Of a stretch of 27,934 bases of DNA, positions 20,770 to 27,934 are shown in pieces. The translations under genes and the position numbers were made by a program. Below the pieces are notes generated by a model, which searched no databases, had not been told where the DNA came from, and saw only the letters and a program-made list of their open reading frames with translations. The DNA comes from an uncultured Collinsella sp. (GTDB lineage Bacteria; Actinomycetota; Coriobacteriia; Coriobacteriales; Coriobacteriaceae): the NCBI GenBank assembly GCA_900541175.1, contig UQIT01000027.1:1-27934 (forward strand). The letters are read 5' to 3'. Position 1 is the first letter of the stretch. Every line of letters begins with the position of its first letter.

Positions 20770-22740
20770 ATGAAGCTGCCAAGGATAGACATAACGAAGA
20801 CCGTCGGAGCCGTCGTGCTGGGATCTGCTGCCTTCTGGATCGTGAACCTCACGGTCCAGAAGGTCATGCTCGGAACAAGCGGTATCGAGACGTCCGATGA
20901 CGTCGTGGCGTTCGTCGCGTGGGCGGCATCCCGTCGGCCCCTCGGTGTCTACTTCGGCGGGGTCCCACTGCTGGCCTCGGTCGTCGCGGCCCTCGTAATC
21001 GCCCTTGCCGTTTTCCTTAAACATGAGGCGCCAGGAGAGGACATCTCTCCTGCAAAGCAATATGGATCTCAGCGATTCTCGACCGCCCAGGAGCGTCTGC
21101 TGTACTCGCACAATAAGGCGACAGCCGAATGGCCGGTTCCCGAATGGTGTGAGACGGTCGAGGACGACAATATCATCCTCTCGCTCAACAGCAAGGTTGC
21201 CGGCACATCCATCGTCAACGATAGGAAGGACCCGATAAGGCGCGAGAGCCAGGTGCCGAACCGCAACATGTTCATCATGGCCGGATCGGGCGCCGGAAAG
21301 TCCTACCGTTTCGTGACCAACCAGATTATGCAGATGAACGGCAATATGGTCTTCACCGACCCTTCGGGCGAGCTGTTCCGCGCATCGGCTGCCTTTTTGG
21401 AGAGCAATGGCTATGACGTGCAGGTTATCGACCTACGCGACGAGGAGCATATCCTGGCATCCACGCCTTACAACCCGCTAATCAACTGCCGTGACGTCAC
21501 GTCTATCAACTCCCTGGTCAATATGTTTATCTCGAACACCAAGGGCGAGGATACGCATGGGGACCAGCAGTTCTTCATCGATATGGAGAAGAACTTCTAC
21601 ACCTGCGTTTGCGGCATGTTCGTCTTCTGGTTCAAGGCCAACGGCAATACCGCCGACTGCACCCTTCCGGGCATCATCGACTATCTCGCGATGGCAAAGG
21701 CCGACGGCGCCGAAGGCATCAACAAGCTCGACCTCGTATTCGAGGGGACACGGGAACGCGACGGCTTCGACGGGTTCGCTCAGTACATCATCGATACCTA
21801 CGGTGAGGACGCGTTGGACGACGAGTCACTCCCCGAGAACTCGGTTCTCACCAACTACCGCACTTTCAAGGCCAACGCCGGCGCTCCCGAGCAGATGGCG
21901 GCGGTCGTGTCATCGTGTGCCGCACGCCTGCAAAGGCTCAACAACCCCGCAATCAGGAAGATGCTGGGGCGTGACGAGCTCGATCTCCAGTCTATCGACA
22001 AGCGCAAACGCGCAATCTTCTTCTGCATCAAGTCCGGTGGCGGCCCCTATGACTTCGTCGCCGCGATGGCCCTGAACCAGTTGTTCGACATCTCGAAGGA
22101 TATCGGGTCAACGAACGGAATCGGCCATCTCGAGATCCCCCTCTACTGTTATCTCGACGAGCTAGCCCAAATAGGCAAGATCCCTGACCTCGAGAAGCTT
22201 TTCGCCGAGAGCCGCAAATTCTGGATCAACCTCTGCGCGATCGTGCAGGACGGCAAGCAGCTCGAGGCCCGATACGGCAAGCAGTCGGAATCCATCCGAG
22301 CAAACTCGGCCATTTTTATGTACATGGGTTCCTCCCTCTTTTCCGATTGCGAGCAGATATCGCGCGAGATGGGCAACACCACGAAGAAGTTCACGGATTA
22401 CTCCGTCTCGAACTCCGCGAGTGGCAAATCCATTCAGGAGAGTACGAGATACGTCAAGGTCCCGCTTATGAGCCCCGAGGAGCTCTACAGCTTCAACGAG
22501 GAGGACGGCCTGTCCCCTGACGAGTGCGTGACCCATTACAAGCAGGGCATGTGGTTTCGCGACCTCAAGGCCGATCCCGAGATCCACCCTAGGCGCAAGG
22601 AGTATCTCAGCGCCGGCAAGACCGACATGCTCGAGTGGGCGCGCGCCAGGCGGCACGCGGATAGCCCTGACGTGTCAACACCGGAGGGTGTCGTGCTCAT
22701 AGACCGCACTAACCCCAAAACCATCGTCATCGACGCCTAA
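20770..22740 (+). CDS. VirD4/TraG-type coupling ATPase
   Basis: A 656-residue type IV coupling protein that brings the relaxase-DNA complex to the secretion channel. Two N-terminal hydrophobic segments (about 10-32 and 63-83) anchor it. The cytoplasmic part begins with AKQYGSQRF. Walker A GSGAGKS is at 172-178 and FTDPSGELFR follows at about 195-204, the usual VirD4 block. Walker B YLDELAQIGKIPDLEKL starts at about 461. QDGKQLEARYGKQSESIRAN and CEQISREMG are further family motifs. All ATPase motifs are intact. Its ribosome site AAGAGG lies within the end of the PcfB-like gene, so the pair is coupled. A 47-base gap with AAGGAAAA leads to the Maff2-like gene. Confidence 0.93.
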   Translation: MKLPRIDITKTVGAVVLGSAAFWIVNLTVQKVMLGTSGIETSDDVVAFVAWAASRRPLGVYFGGVPLLASVVAALVIALAVFLKHEAPGEDISPAKQYGSQRFSTAQERLLYSHNKATAEWPVPEWCETVEDDNIILSLNSKVAGTSIVNDRKDPIRRESQVPNRNMFIMAGSGAGKSYRFVTNQIMQMNGNMVFTDPSGELFRASAAFLESNGYDVQVIDLRDEEHILASTPYNPLINCRDVTSINSLVNMFISNTKGEDTHGDQQFFIDMEKNFYTCVCGMFVFWFKANGNTADCTLPGIIDYLAMAKADGAEGINKLDLVFEGTRERDGFDGFAQYIIDTYGEDALDDESLPENSVLTNYRTFKANAGAPEQMAAVVSSCAARLQRLNNPAIRKMLGRDELDLQSIDKRKRAIFFCIKSGGGPYDFVAAMALNQLFDISKDIGSTNGIGHLEIPLYCYLDELAQIGKIPDLEKLFAESRKFWINLCAIVQDGKQLEARYGKQSESIRANSAIFMYMGSSLFSDCEQISREMGNTTKKFTDYSVSNSASGKSIQESTRYVKVPLMSPEELYSFNEEDGLSPDECVTHYKQGMWFRDLKADPEIHPRRKEYLSAGKTDMLEWARARRHADSPDVSTPEGVVLIDRTNPKTIVIDA

Positions 22741-22787
22741 GGGCGCGTGAATAGGTATCAACTATCCATAAGGGAAGGAAAACTTCA

Positions 22788-23006
22788 ATGGAACAGCTTG
22801 CTGATCTTGTCACCAAATTCGAGAACGTTATGATCGCTGGCGGCTCTCTGTTTGCCCTGTGGGGCGTCTACAACCTACTCGAGGAGAAGACCAAAGGCCG
22901 CCCCGGCCATGGTACCGAGTGGTGGCAGGTTCTCGCTGGCGTCTTTATTGCCGGATGTGGTGTCTCCCACATCATCTCCCAGCTGTTCAACGGCATCCTC
23001 GGATAA
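22788..23006 (+). CDS. Maff2/VirB2-like small membrane protein
   Basis: A 72-residue protein with two hydrophobic segments (about 14-30 and 46-68) split by a polar loop (EEKTKGRPGHGTEWWQ). The pattern AGGSLFALWGVYNLLEE resembles the Maff2 family of Tn1549-type elements, which occupies the VirB2 (pilin-like) position between the coupling protein and the VirB6-like gene. The order here is the same. AAGGAAAA lies upstream of the ATG. The stop overlaps the next gene's ATG by one base (TAATG), so the two are translationally coupled. It may form the extracellular or transmembrane conduit of the channel; this is by analogy. Confidence 0.78.
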   Translation: MEQLADLVTKFENVMIAGGSLFALWGVYNLLEEKTKGRPGHGTEWWQVLAGVFIAGCGVSHIISQLFNGILG

Positions 23007-24598
23007 TGGATATCCAAGAGAGGCTGCTCGCCCTCGCGGCCGGCTCCCCCATCGGTGGTGCTACGTCGCCTAGGCCGACAGACCCGTATGGCGAATTTGA
23101 ATATGACGAGAGGCCGACTTCGTTTGGTGATTGCGTCTTACGTTTTGCTACCGTCAGCGTCTTGACGCTTGTTGTGGCCTGCGCCATTGCGACAATTGCT
23201 TATGCTGTGCAGAAGGGGCAGTGGGACGTTGATGTTGTGCCCAAAGATGAAAGCACATATGTAAGTATCAAATGGAGCGACACTGAAAAAAACAAGTTCG
23301 TATCTTTCGAGCATGATGGCATTAAAGCGTACAAAATTGGTTACACCGTAACTACTTCATACAGCGGAAGCACGGTAAAGAAGACAATTGAGGGACCGGT
23401 CTACTATGACAAAAAAGACAAGGTCGTAGACAAGTCTCACAGTAAGAAGAAGAATTATGACGGTGGGGTCAATGCAAAGGACCTTAAGAAAGAGCTCGAG
23501 CCCTCTTGGGCTCCTGACGGATGGGAAAAGGCTGCGTCCGCCTCAACCAGCGTTAACCGAAATGATAATAACAAGCCCAGTGGCTCTAATGACTCGGTGG
23601 CAAAGGAAGAAGACGATTTAGACGATAAGCTAATTAGTAAAAACCCTCCAAAATTCGCCTTGTCGTTTCATTTCTTTAAATATGCGGCTGAAAATCTGGT
23701 GTGGACCTTCTGCCGTGGGCTTGCGGAAAGCGCAACGAGCCTTGCCGAATGGTGCATTTCGCTAGTGTCCTCTACGGCGAATACTGCATTCACATCCGAC
23801 TTTACCAATGGTCCTTTCGGCCAGTTCTACACTATGGCGTCGAAACTTTCGAAAGGCGCTTTCCAGCCCTATGCCATGGCGTTTCTCGGCCTGACCTTCG
23901 GCGTCGCCCTCATGCACCAGCTGGATGTTCGCCGCAAGATGGCCGGCGTCGATATCATGGCAAGCCTCGCCTTCGTCGTCATGATGTTCGCGGTGAGCTA
24001 TACCCTCATCATCCACGCGATGGACATCTGTGCAGCCGTATACGTTCTCGCCCAGCACCTTGTAGGCATCGTGAATAGTACGCTTGCATCAATGGGGATC
24101 GACACTACCAACTCCATTGGCATAAAAGACCAGGTGATCAAATCATTCGACGCCCTGACTTACGCACAGGCTGGGACATCGTTTATCCTTCTCATCCTCG
24201 CCATCGTCTCGCTTGTTGCCTGCGTAGCCTGCCTATTCACCGTGCTGACGACCATCTTCGTACGTGTAGGCGAAATCTATTTAAGGGCCGCAGCAAGCCC
24301 CCTTTGCCTATCGTTCTTTGCTGACGACAAATCAAGGCCCATGGGCGTCGGCTATCTCAAGCGTTTCGCTGCGGTCTGTTTCCAGGCGGTGATGATTGTC
24401 ATCGCGATTGGCATGATTCCTCTCATCAATACGGTCGCAACCGAACTTATTGCCCCCATCACGTCCGATACGAGCACCCTAAATGGTTTCGGGGACGCCG
24501 CGGCCGCGCTCATTCCGTCGATGTGTTCGGTTCTTTGCATTACGGAAATCGTGAACAAGTCAAAAGTCGTTGCCAACAGCCTGTTTGGCCTTGTCTAG
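23006..24598 (+). CDS. VirB6/TrbL-like channel protein with large inserted ectodomain
   Basis: A 530-residue membrane protein. One hydrophobic segment lies at about 46-68, then a 150-residue polar, Lys/Ser/Asp-rich region (about 70-215), and then at least six hydrophobic segments (about 288-306, 318-338, 340-358, 392-418, 420-440, 453-480). The last part has the shape of VirB6/TrbL, the polytopic core of the transfer channel. By topology the polar region should face outside. It is encoded by DNA clearly A+T-richer than the rest (about 23200-23700) and uses different codons. ATG 23006 overlaps the previous stop; an upstream in-frame extension is only a shadow of the Maff2-like gene. The assignment rests on topology and operon position, not on a strong motif. 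Confidence 0.8.
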   Translation: MDIQERLLALAAGSPIGGATSPRPTDPYGEFEYDERPTSFGDCVLRFATVSVLTLVVACAIATIAYAVQKGQWDVDVVPKDESTYVSIKWSDTEKNKFVSFEHDGIKAYKIGYTVTTSYSGSTVKKTIEGPVYYDKKDKVVDKSHSKKKNYDGGVNAKDLKKELEPSWAPDGWEKAASASTSVNRNDNNKPSGSNDSVAKEEDDLDDKLISKNPPKFALSFHFFKYAAENLVWTFCRGLAESATSLAEWCISLVSSTANTAFTSDFTNGPFGQFYTMASKLSKGAFQPYAMAFLGLTFGVALMHQLDVRRKMAGVDIMASLAFVVMMFAVSYTLIIHAMDICAAVYVLAQHLVGIVNSTLASMGIDTTNSIGIKDQVIKSFDALTYAQAGTSFILLILAIVSLVACVACLFTVLTTIFVRVGEIYLRAAASPLCLSFFADDKSRPMGVGYLKRFAAVCFQAVMIVIAIGMIPLINTVATELIAPITSDTSTLNGFGDAAAALIPSMCSVLCITEIVNKSKVVANSLFGLV

Positions 24599-24611
24599 GG
24601 AAGGTAGTGAA

Positions 24612-25082
24612 ATGGCTGAGACATTCGTACGCGACGACATCAATAACTACGTCGCGAGAAACATCTTCGGGCGCTTTTCCAAGCGTTCAGCCATAGCCGC
24701 GCTCGCCGCAGTCGCTGTCGTGTCGGTCGGCATATACGGCGTCTACGCATGGGGCTGGAGCCTCGATATTGTCACCTACACGGTGATACCGATTTGCGTG
24801 GCAATCGGCGTCATTGGCCTCCATTCGCACCACGGCCTCAAGTCCGAGAAATGGCTTCCTCTTATGCTGAAGGACCGCGCCGAGCCCGATCAGCTCACGC
24901 TCGCAGTTCCAACTTTCGAGGTGTCCGTTCCGAAGAAGACGAAGGCCGAGGCGCGCGAGCAGAAACGCCGCGATAAGGCAGCAAGGAAGGCGAGAAAGTT
25001 GGAACAGGAGGCCGTGCCGGCGGGAATCGCCCAGGCGATGGCTGAGGCCTCCGTGAGAAACGATGGGAGAAACCCTAGATGA
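24612..25082 (+). CDS. PrgI/VirB3-like membrane protein
   Basis: A 156-residue protein with two adjacent hydrophobic segments (about 28-47 and 52-70), followed by HHGLKSEKWLPLMLKDR and a long, very basic Lys/Arg/Ala-rich cytoplasmic tail (about 105-135). Two N-terminal passes with a position directly before virB4 match the PrgI/VirB3 group, which docks the VirB4 ATPase to the channel. GGAAGGTAG precedes ATG 24612. The stop overlaps the VirB4 start (ATGA), which supports a stoichiometric partnership. The basic tail is longer than in most PrgI proteins and may touch DNA or VirB4. Confidence 0.8.
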   Translation: MAETFVRDDINNYVARNIFGRFSKRSAIAALAAVAVVSVGIYGVYAWGWSLDIVTYTVIPICVAIGVIGLHSHHGLKSEKWLPLMLKDRAEPDQLTLAVPTFEVSVPKKTKAEAREQKRRDKAARKARKLEQEAVPAGIAQAMAEASVRNDGRNPR

Positions 25083-27934
25083 GCAAACTGACTATTGACG
25101 ATCTCGAACGAGAGATTGCCGAGGCCGAGCAGCGCCGCGCGAGCGCTCTCGAGGCCGGTTGGCAGAAGGGCGTGCGTCAGATGGACAAACGCCTGAAAAA
25201 GCTGAAGAAGAAGCGTGACAAGTATGTCGCGAAATACGGCGCCGATGTGCCATCCATCCCCCTCGGATCTTCTTGGGCGACTGACGAGGAACAGATGGAG
25301 CTAGGCGTCAACACTGCGCTCTCGACCGATGTGAAGCTCGTCCAGCCTAAGTGGTCGACCACGAAACTCGTCCCCTACGAGTTGCTCACGGTGGATGGCG
25401 TCATGCGCATCGACAGCGAGACCTACTCCATCGCCCTTCGAGTAGATGACGTCAACTATCAGGGAGCGCGACCCGAGGATCAGTATCTCGTTCGCGAGGC
25501 ATGGGCGGGATACCTCGACTCGCTCGACCATACGGTTCGCCTCGGCATCTTCATCATGAACAAGCGTGTGAGCCCGGAGGAGTTCGCCTCTGACCTGCTG
25601 TTCCGCGAGGTTCCAGGCGACGAGCGCGGCAACGTCCTGCGCCGTGAGTACAACGCGTGGACCCGCTCCATGCTCGCCAAGTCATCCCGCTCGGTGCGCC
25701 GCGACCGCATCATCACGATTGCCGTTACCGCCGACACGCTGGAGCGTGCGGTGCCCCGGCTGTCCCAGGAGGCGGATTCCTTCCTGCGCTTCATGCGCGA
25801 CCTCGGTTCCGACGCACACGTCCTCGACGGCCAGCAGCGCCTTGACATCATCCAGACCATGACGCGCCAGGATGACACTCCGGGCACGGCGAACTTCGAG
25901 CGCCTGTCCGGGACCGTCGGCCTGACGACCCGCGAGCTCGTGGCACCCTCCTCCGTCCTAACCGCAGACGGCTACCGTGGCGATCCCCGTATGATCGTCG
26001 GCCGTCGCTGGGTTAAGACCTACGACGTAACCCTCGACGGATACGGTAAGACCATGAAGGACTCCTTTATCTCGGACCTGACGGGCCTGCCCTACGACCT
26101 CACCGTCGCATGGCATATCCGTCCCTGGGAGTTCTCCGCGGCAATTTCAGCCGCCGAGAACCACCTGCACGAGATCACCGAGGAGAACAACACTTATCAG
26201 TTCAATACGAGCCGTCCCGAGGTCGGCTACTTCGTCGACCAGAACAACATGCCGCCCGCGATGCGCGAAGCCCAGGAGGACGCCGAGGCGTTCCGAGATG
26301 ACCTTGAGAGCGCGGAGATGCACGCCTTTGGCGTCACGACCGTCGTGACCGTCCAGGGGCGTACGGAGACTGAACTCGAGGAGGCCTGCCGCGAGGTGGA
26401 GAAGGTGTTCTCGACTCACAGGAAGCCCTATCCCGATTCATGGCGGGCCCTTCGCGAGGAGTCCTTCTCGACCGCCCTGCCGATCGGCGCCCCCTACATT
26501 CCGTATGAGCGAACGCTGACCACGGACCCCCTGTCACACATGCTGATGTTCGTTGCCGCCGAGATGAACGATCCGGGCGGCAACATCATGGGCCTCAACG
26601 CCGAGACCCGCTCGTTCATCGTCTACGACCCCGTGTCCCATGAGCACACGAACAGCTTCACGCTGGCGCAGCCCCGATCCGGTAAATCTTTCAATTCGAA
26701 GATCACGCGCATCATCCCTGTGCACCTGAAGCATCCGGACGACGACGTGATCACGATTGACCCCGAGGGCGAGTACGTCACGCCCACCGAGTATCTGGGC
26801 GGCCAGGTCATCCGTATCGCCGAGAACTCCGGCGACTTCATCAACCCCCTCGACATCTCCCTTGCATACGGCTCGGACGATCCGGAGACGAAGTCCTCCC
26901 CCGTGCCCGCGAAGGTGTCCTTCATCCAGTCGCTCGTCCGCATGATGGCAAGCAGCGTCAACGATGCCCAGGCAAACGTCCTCGACGCCGCCGCCGCATA
27001 CGCATACAACCGGTACTTGGACGACCCGAGACCCGAGAACCTTCCGACGCTCCAGGATATCTACGACTTCCTGATGTCCGAGCAGGGCTCTGACATGCGC
27101 GACGCCCGCGACTTGGCTAAGCTCATTCGCCGCTACGTCACGGGTACGCTGTCGCTGTTCAACCATCCGACGAACGTGAACCTCCAATCGAATCTCGTGT
27201 GTTTCGACCTGCACGAGCTGTCCAGCGAGCTCAAGCCACTGGCGCTGCTCATCATCCTCGACCACATCTGGGTTCGCGTCTCGGCGAACCGACGTGCCGG
27301 CAGGCGAACCTGGCTCATCATCGACGAGTTCCAGCTCCTGCTCGACAGCCCCTACGCCCGCAGCCAGATCGACCGCTTCTTCACGCGCGGCGGTAAATGG
27401 GACTTCTACATCAATGCCATTACGCAGAACCTCTCGCGCGTCCTCAACAGTGAGGAGACGCGCTACATGTTCCAGAATTCTCCCTTTGTGACGATTCTGC
27501 AGCAGACAAGCGACCTCCTCCCCGACTTCCAGGAGCTGTTCAACCTCTCCGAGAGCCAGACGAAGGTCCTGGCAACCGCCCATCCCGGCGAGGGTCTCTA
27601 CGTGTTCAAGAATCGCGTGGTGCATTTCGACTTCCAGATTGACTCTAAGATCTGCCCGACGCTCTACGACATCTGCACGACCCGTCCCGCCGATATCAAG
27701 CGCCGTGCAGTCAAGTCGACGGCGGCAAACCCAGACGTCGCCGCGCTCGACGAGCCTGAGGACGCCCCGTCTTCGACTCCGCGCTCCAGGCGCGATGAAA
27801 TCGGCCGTAACGTTCCGTCACCTGCGCACATGGCTCCCCCGTCGCGTCCACGACCCGGTACACGGCCCGCGAGTGGTCAATTTGGTTTCAACGGCGGCGG
27901 GCACCCGAAAGCGGGTTCCCGCCAGCTCGGTTCC
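25079..27934 (+). CDS. VirB4-type conjugation ATPase, open at the window edge
   Basis: At least 952 residues; no stop is reached by base 27934. VirB4 powers assembly of, and transport through, the conjugative channel. The start is the ATG overlapping the previous stop. Residues about 8-55 form a charged coiled coil. The middle holds the CagE/VirB4 N-domain. The P-loop reads LAQPRSGKSFNSK with Lys536, and the first Gly of the usual GxxxxGK is Ala530. IDPEGEYV follows soon after, the usual VirB4/HerA pattern. Walker B WLIIDEFQLLL has Asp749 and Glu750, followed by a DRFFTRGGKWDFYINAITQN block. After about residue 880 the protein becomes Pro-, Arg- and Gly-rich and probably disordered, longer than typical Gram-positive VirB4. 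Confidence 0.92.
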   Translation, partial: MSKLTIDDLEREIAEAEQRRASALEAGWQKGVRQMDKRLKKLKKKRDKYVAKYGADVPSIPLGSSWATDEEQMELGVNTALSTDVKLVQPKWSTTKLVPYELLTVDGVMRIDSETYSIALRVDDVNYQGARPEDQYLVREAWAGYLDSLDHTVRLGIFIMNKRVSPEEFASDLLFREVPGDERGNVLRREYNAWTRSMLAKSSRSVRRDRIITIAVTADTLERAVPRLSQEADSFLRFMRDLGSDAHVLDGQQRLDIIQTMTRQDDTPGTANFERLSGTVGLTTRELVAPSSVLTADGYRGDPRMIVGRRWVKTYDVTLDGYGKTMKDSFISDLTGLPYDLTVAWHIRPWEFSAAISAAENHLHEITEENNTYQFNTSRPEVGYFVDQNNMPPAMREAQEDAEAFRDDLESAEMHAFGVTTVVTVQGRTETELEEACREVEKVFSTHRKPYPDSWRALREESFSTALPIGAPYIPYERTLTTDPLSHMLMFVAAEMNDPGGNIMGLNAETRSFIVYDPVSHEHTNSFTLAQPRSGKSFNSKITRIIPVHLKHPDDDVITIDPEGEYVTPTEYLGGQVIRIAENSGDFINPLDISLAYGSDDPETKSSPVPAKVSFIQSLVRMMASSVNDAQANVLDAAAAYAYNRYLDDPRPENLPTLQDIYDFLMSEQGSDMRDARDLAKLIRRYVTGTLSLFNHPTNVNLQSNLVCFDLHELSSELKPLALLIILDHIWVRVSANRRAGRRTWLIIDEFQLLLDSPYARSQIDRFFTRGGKWDFYINAITQNLSRVLNSEETRYMFQNSPFVTILQQTSDLLPDFQELFNLSESQTKVLATAHPGEGLYVFKNRVVHFDFQIDSKICPTLYDICTTRPADIKRRAVKSTAANPDVAALDEPEDAPSSTPRSRRDEIGRNVPSPAHMAPPSRPRPGTRPASGQFGFNGGGHPKAGSRQLGS

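Larger units (their letters stand above)
15779..27934 (+). mobile_element. integrative conjugative element, left part
   Basis: From the tRNA onward all genes are on the plus strand and build a Gram-positive type IV secretion operon (PcfB-like, VirD4, Maff2/VirB2-like, VirB6-like, PrgI/VirB3-like, VirB4) preceded by three leading genes. Location directly after a tRNA 3' end is typical for tyrosine-integrase elements. Composition resembles the host more than the neighbouring Tn916-type block does. The integrase, relaxase, cell-wall hydrolase and right end lie outside the window, so completeness and integration in the tRNA are inferred. Confidence 0.75.

Noticed and set aside
26534..27625. A 363-codon minus-strand open frame inside the VirB4 gene
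   Set aside because: The plus-strand frame contains Walker A and B and runs without a stop to the window end; the antisense frame has no recognisable product.
1..27934. CRISPR array or insertion sequence with transposase
   Set aside because: No series of evenly spaced direct repeats and no DDE or HUH transposase frame is visible anywhere in the window.

Overview
The window looks like chromosome of a gut Coriobacteriia, most likely Collinsella or a close relative. This rests on the G+C-rich housekeeping block, the gene order scpA-scpB-rluB-cmk-plsC-ispH, and actinobacterial-style codon use. No 16S or other phylogenetic marker is present, so the genus is an inference. 

Region 1 (1-7668, minus strand) is core chromosome. 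A tightly packed run reads right to left: an ABC-F ATPase, a small membrane protein, an M50 metalloprotease, the ScpA/ScpB condensin partners, an RluB-type pseudouridine synthase, cytidylate kinase, a PlsC acyltransferase and the start of IspH (cut by the window edge). Upstream of it stands a self-contained tRNA-Ala(GGC) unit with a clear promoter (17-bp spacer) and an intrinsic terminator. 

Region 2 (7669-8118) has no convincing gene. It holds a very G+C-rich structured block and a 43-bp imperfect inverted repeat whose two arms each read as a similar short peptide. 

Region 3 (about 8.1-15.5 kb, plus strand) is foreign DNA of Firmicutes type, visibly A+T-richer than both flanks, especially after 12 kb. 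Its first part is the regulation/recombination end of a Tn916/Tn1549-family element: an attenuator-like leader, an Orf7-type sigma factor, an Orf8-type HTH_16 protein, excisionase and tyrosine integrase. No transfer genes of that family are present. Its second part is cargo: a YtrA-type GntR repressor, an ABC ATPase and permease, a 37-residue membrane peptide, a cysteine-rich KTR protein, a VanZ-family protein and a zinc-ribbon protein. 

Region 4 (15703-27934, plus strand) starts at a tRNA with a CAU anticodon and its terminator. It continues as the head of an integrative conjugative element better matched to the host in composition. Three leading genes encode a ComM/YifB-like protein whose ATPase motifs are destroyed, an unrecognised acidic protein and a DEDDh exonuclease. 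A Gram-positive type IV secretion operon follows: PcfB/DUF3801-like accessory protein, VirD4-type coupling ATPase, Maff2/VirB2-like small protein, VirB6-like channel protein, PrgI/VirB3-like protein and VirB4 ATPase (open at the window edge). The relaxase, cell-wall hydrolase and integrase of this element are not in the window. 

The most unusual points are the ATPase-dead ComM-like protein at the head of the conjugative element; an identical 16-mer with a GAAC-N4-GTTC (LexA-box-like) core about 70 bp upstream of each of the first two genes; a perfect 15-bp hairpin just before the secretion operon; and an A+T-rich, probably extracellular domain inside the VirB6-like protein.
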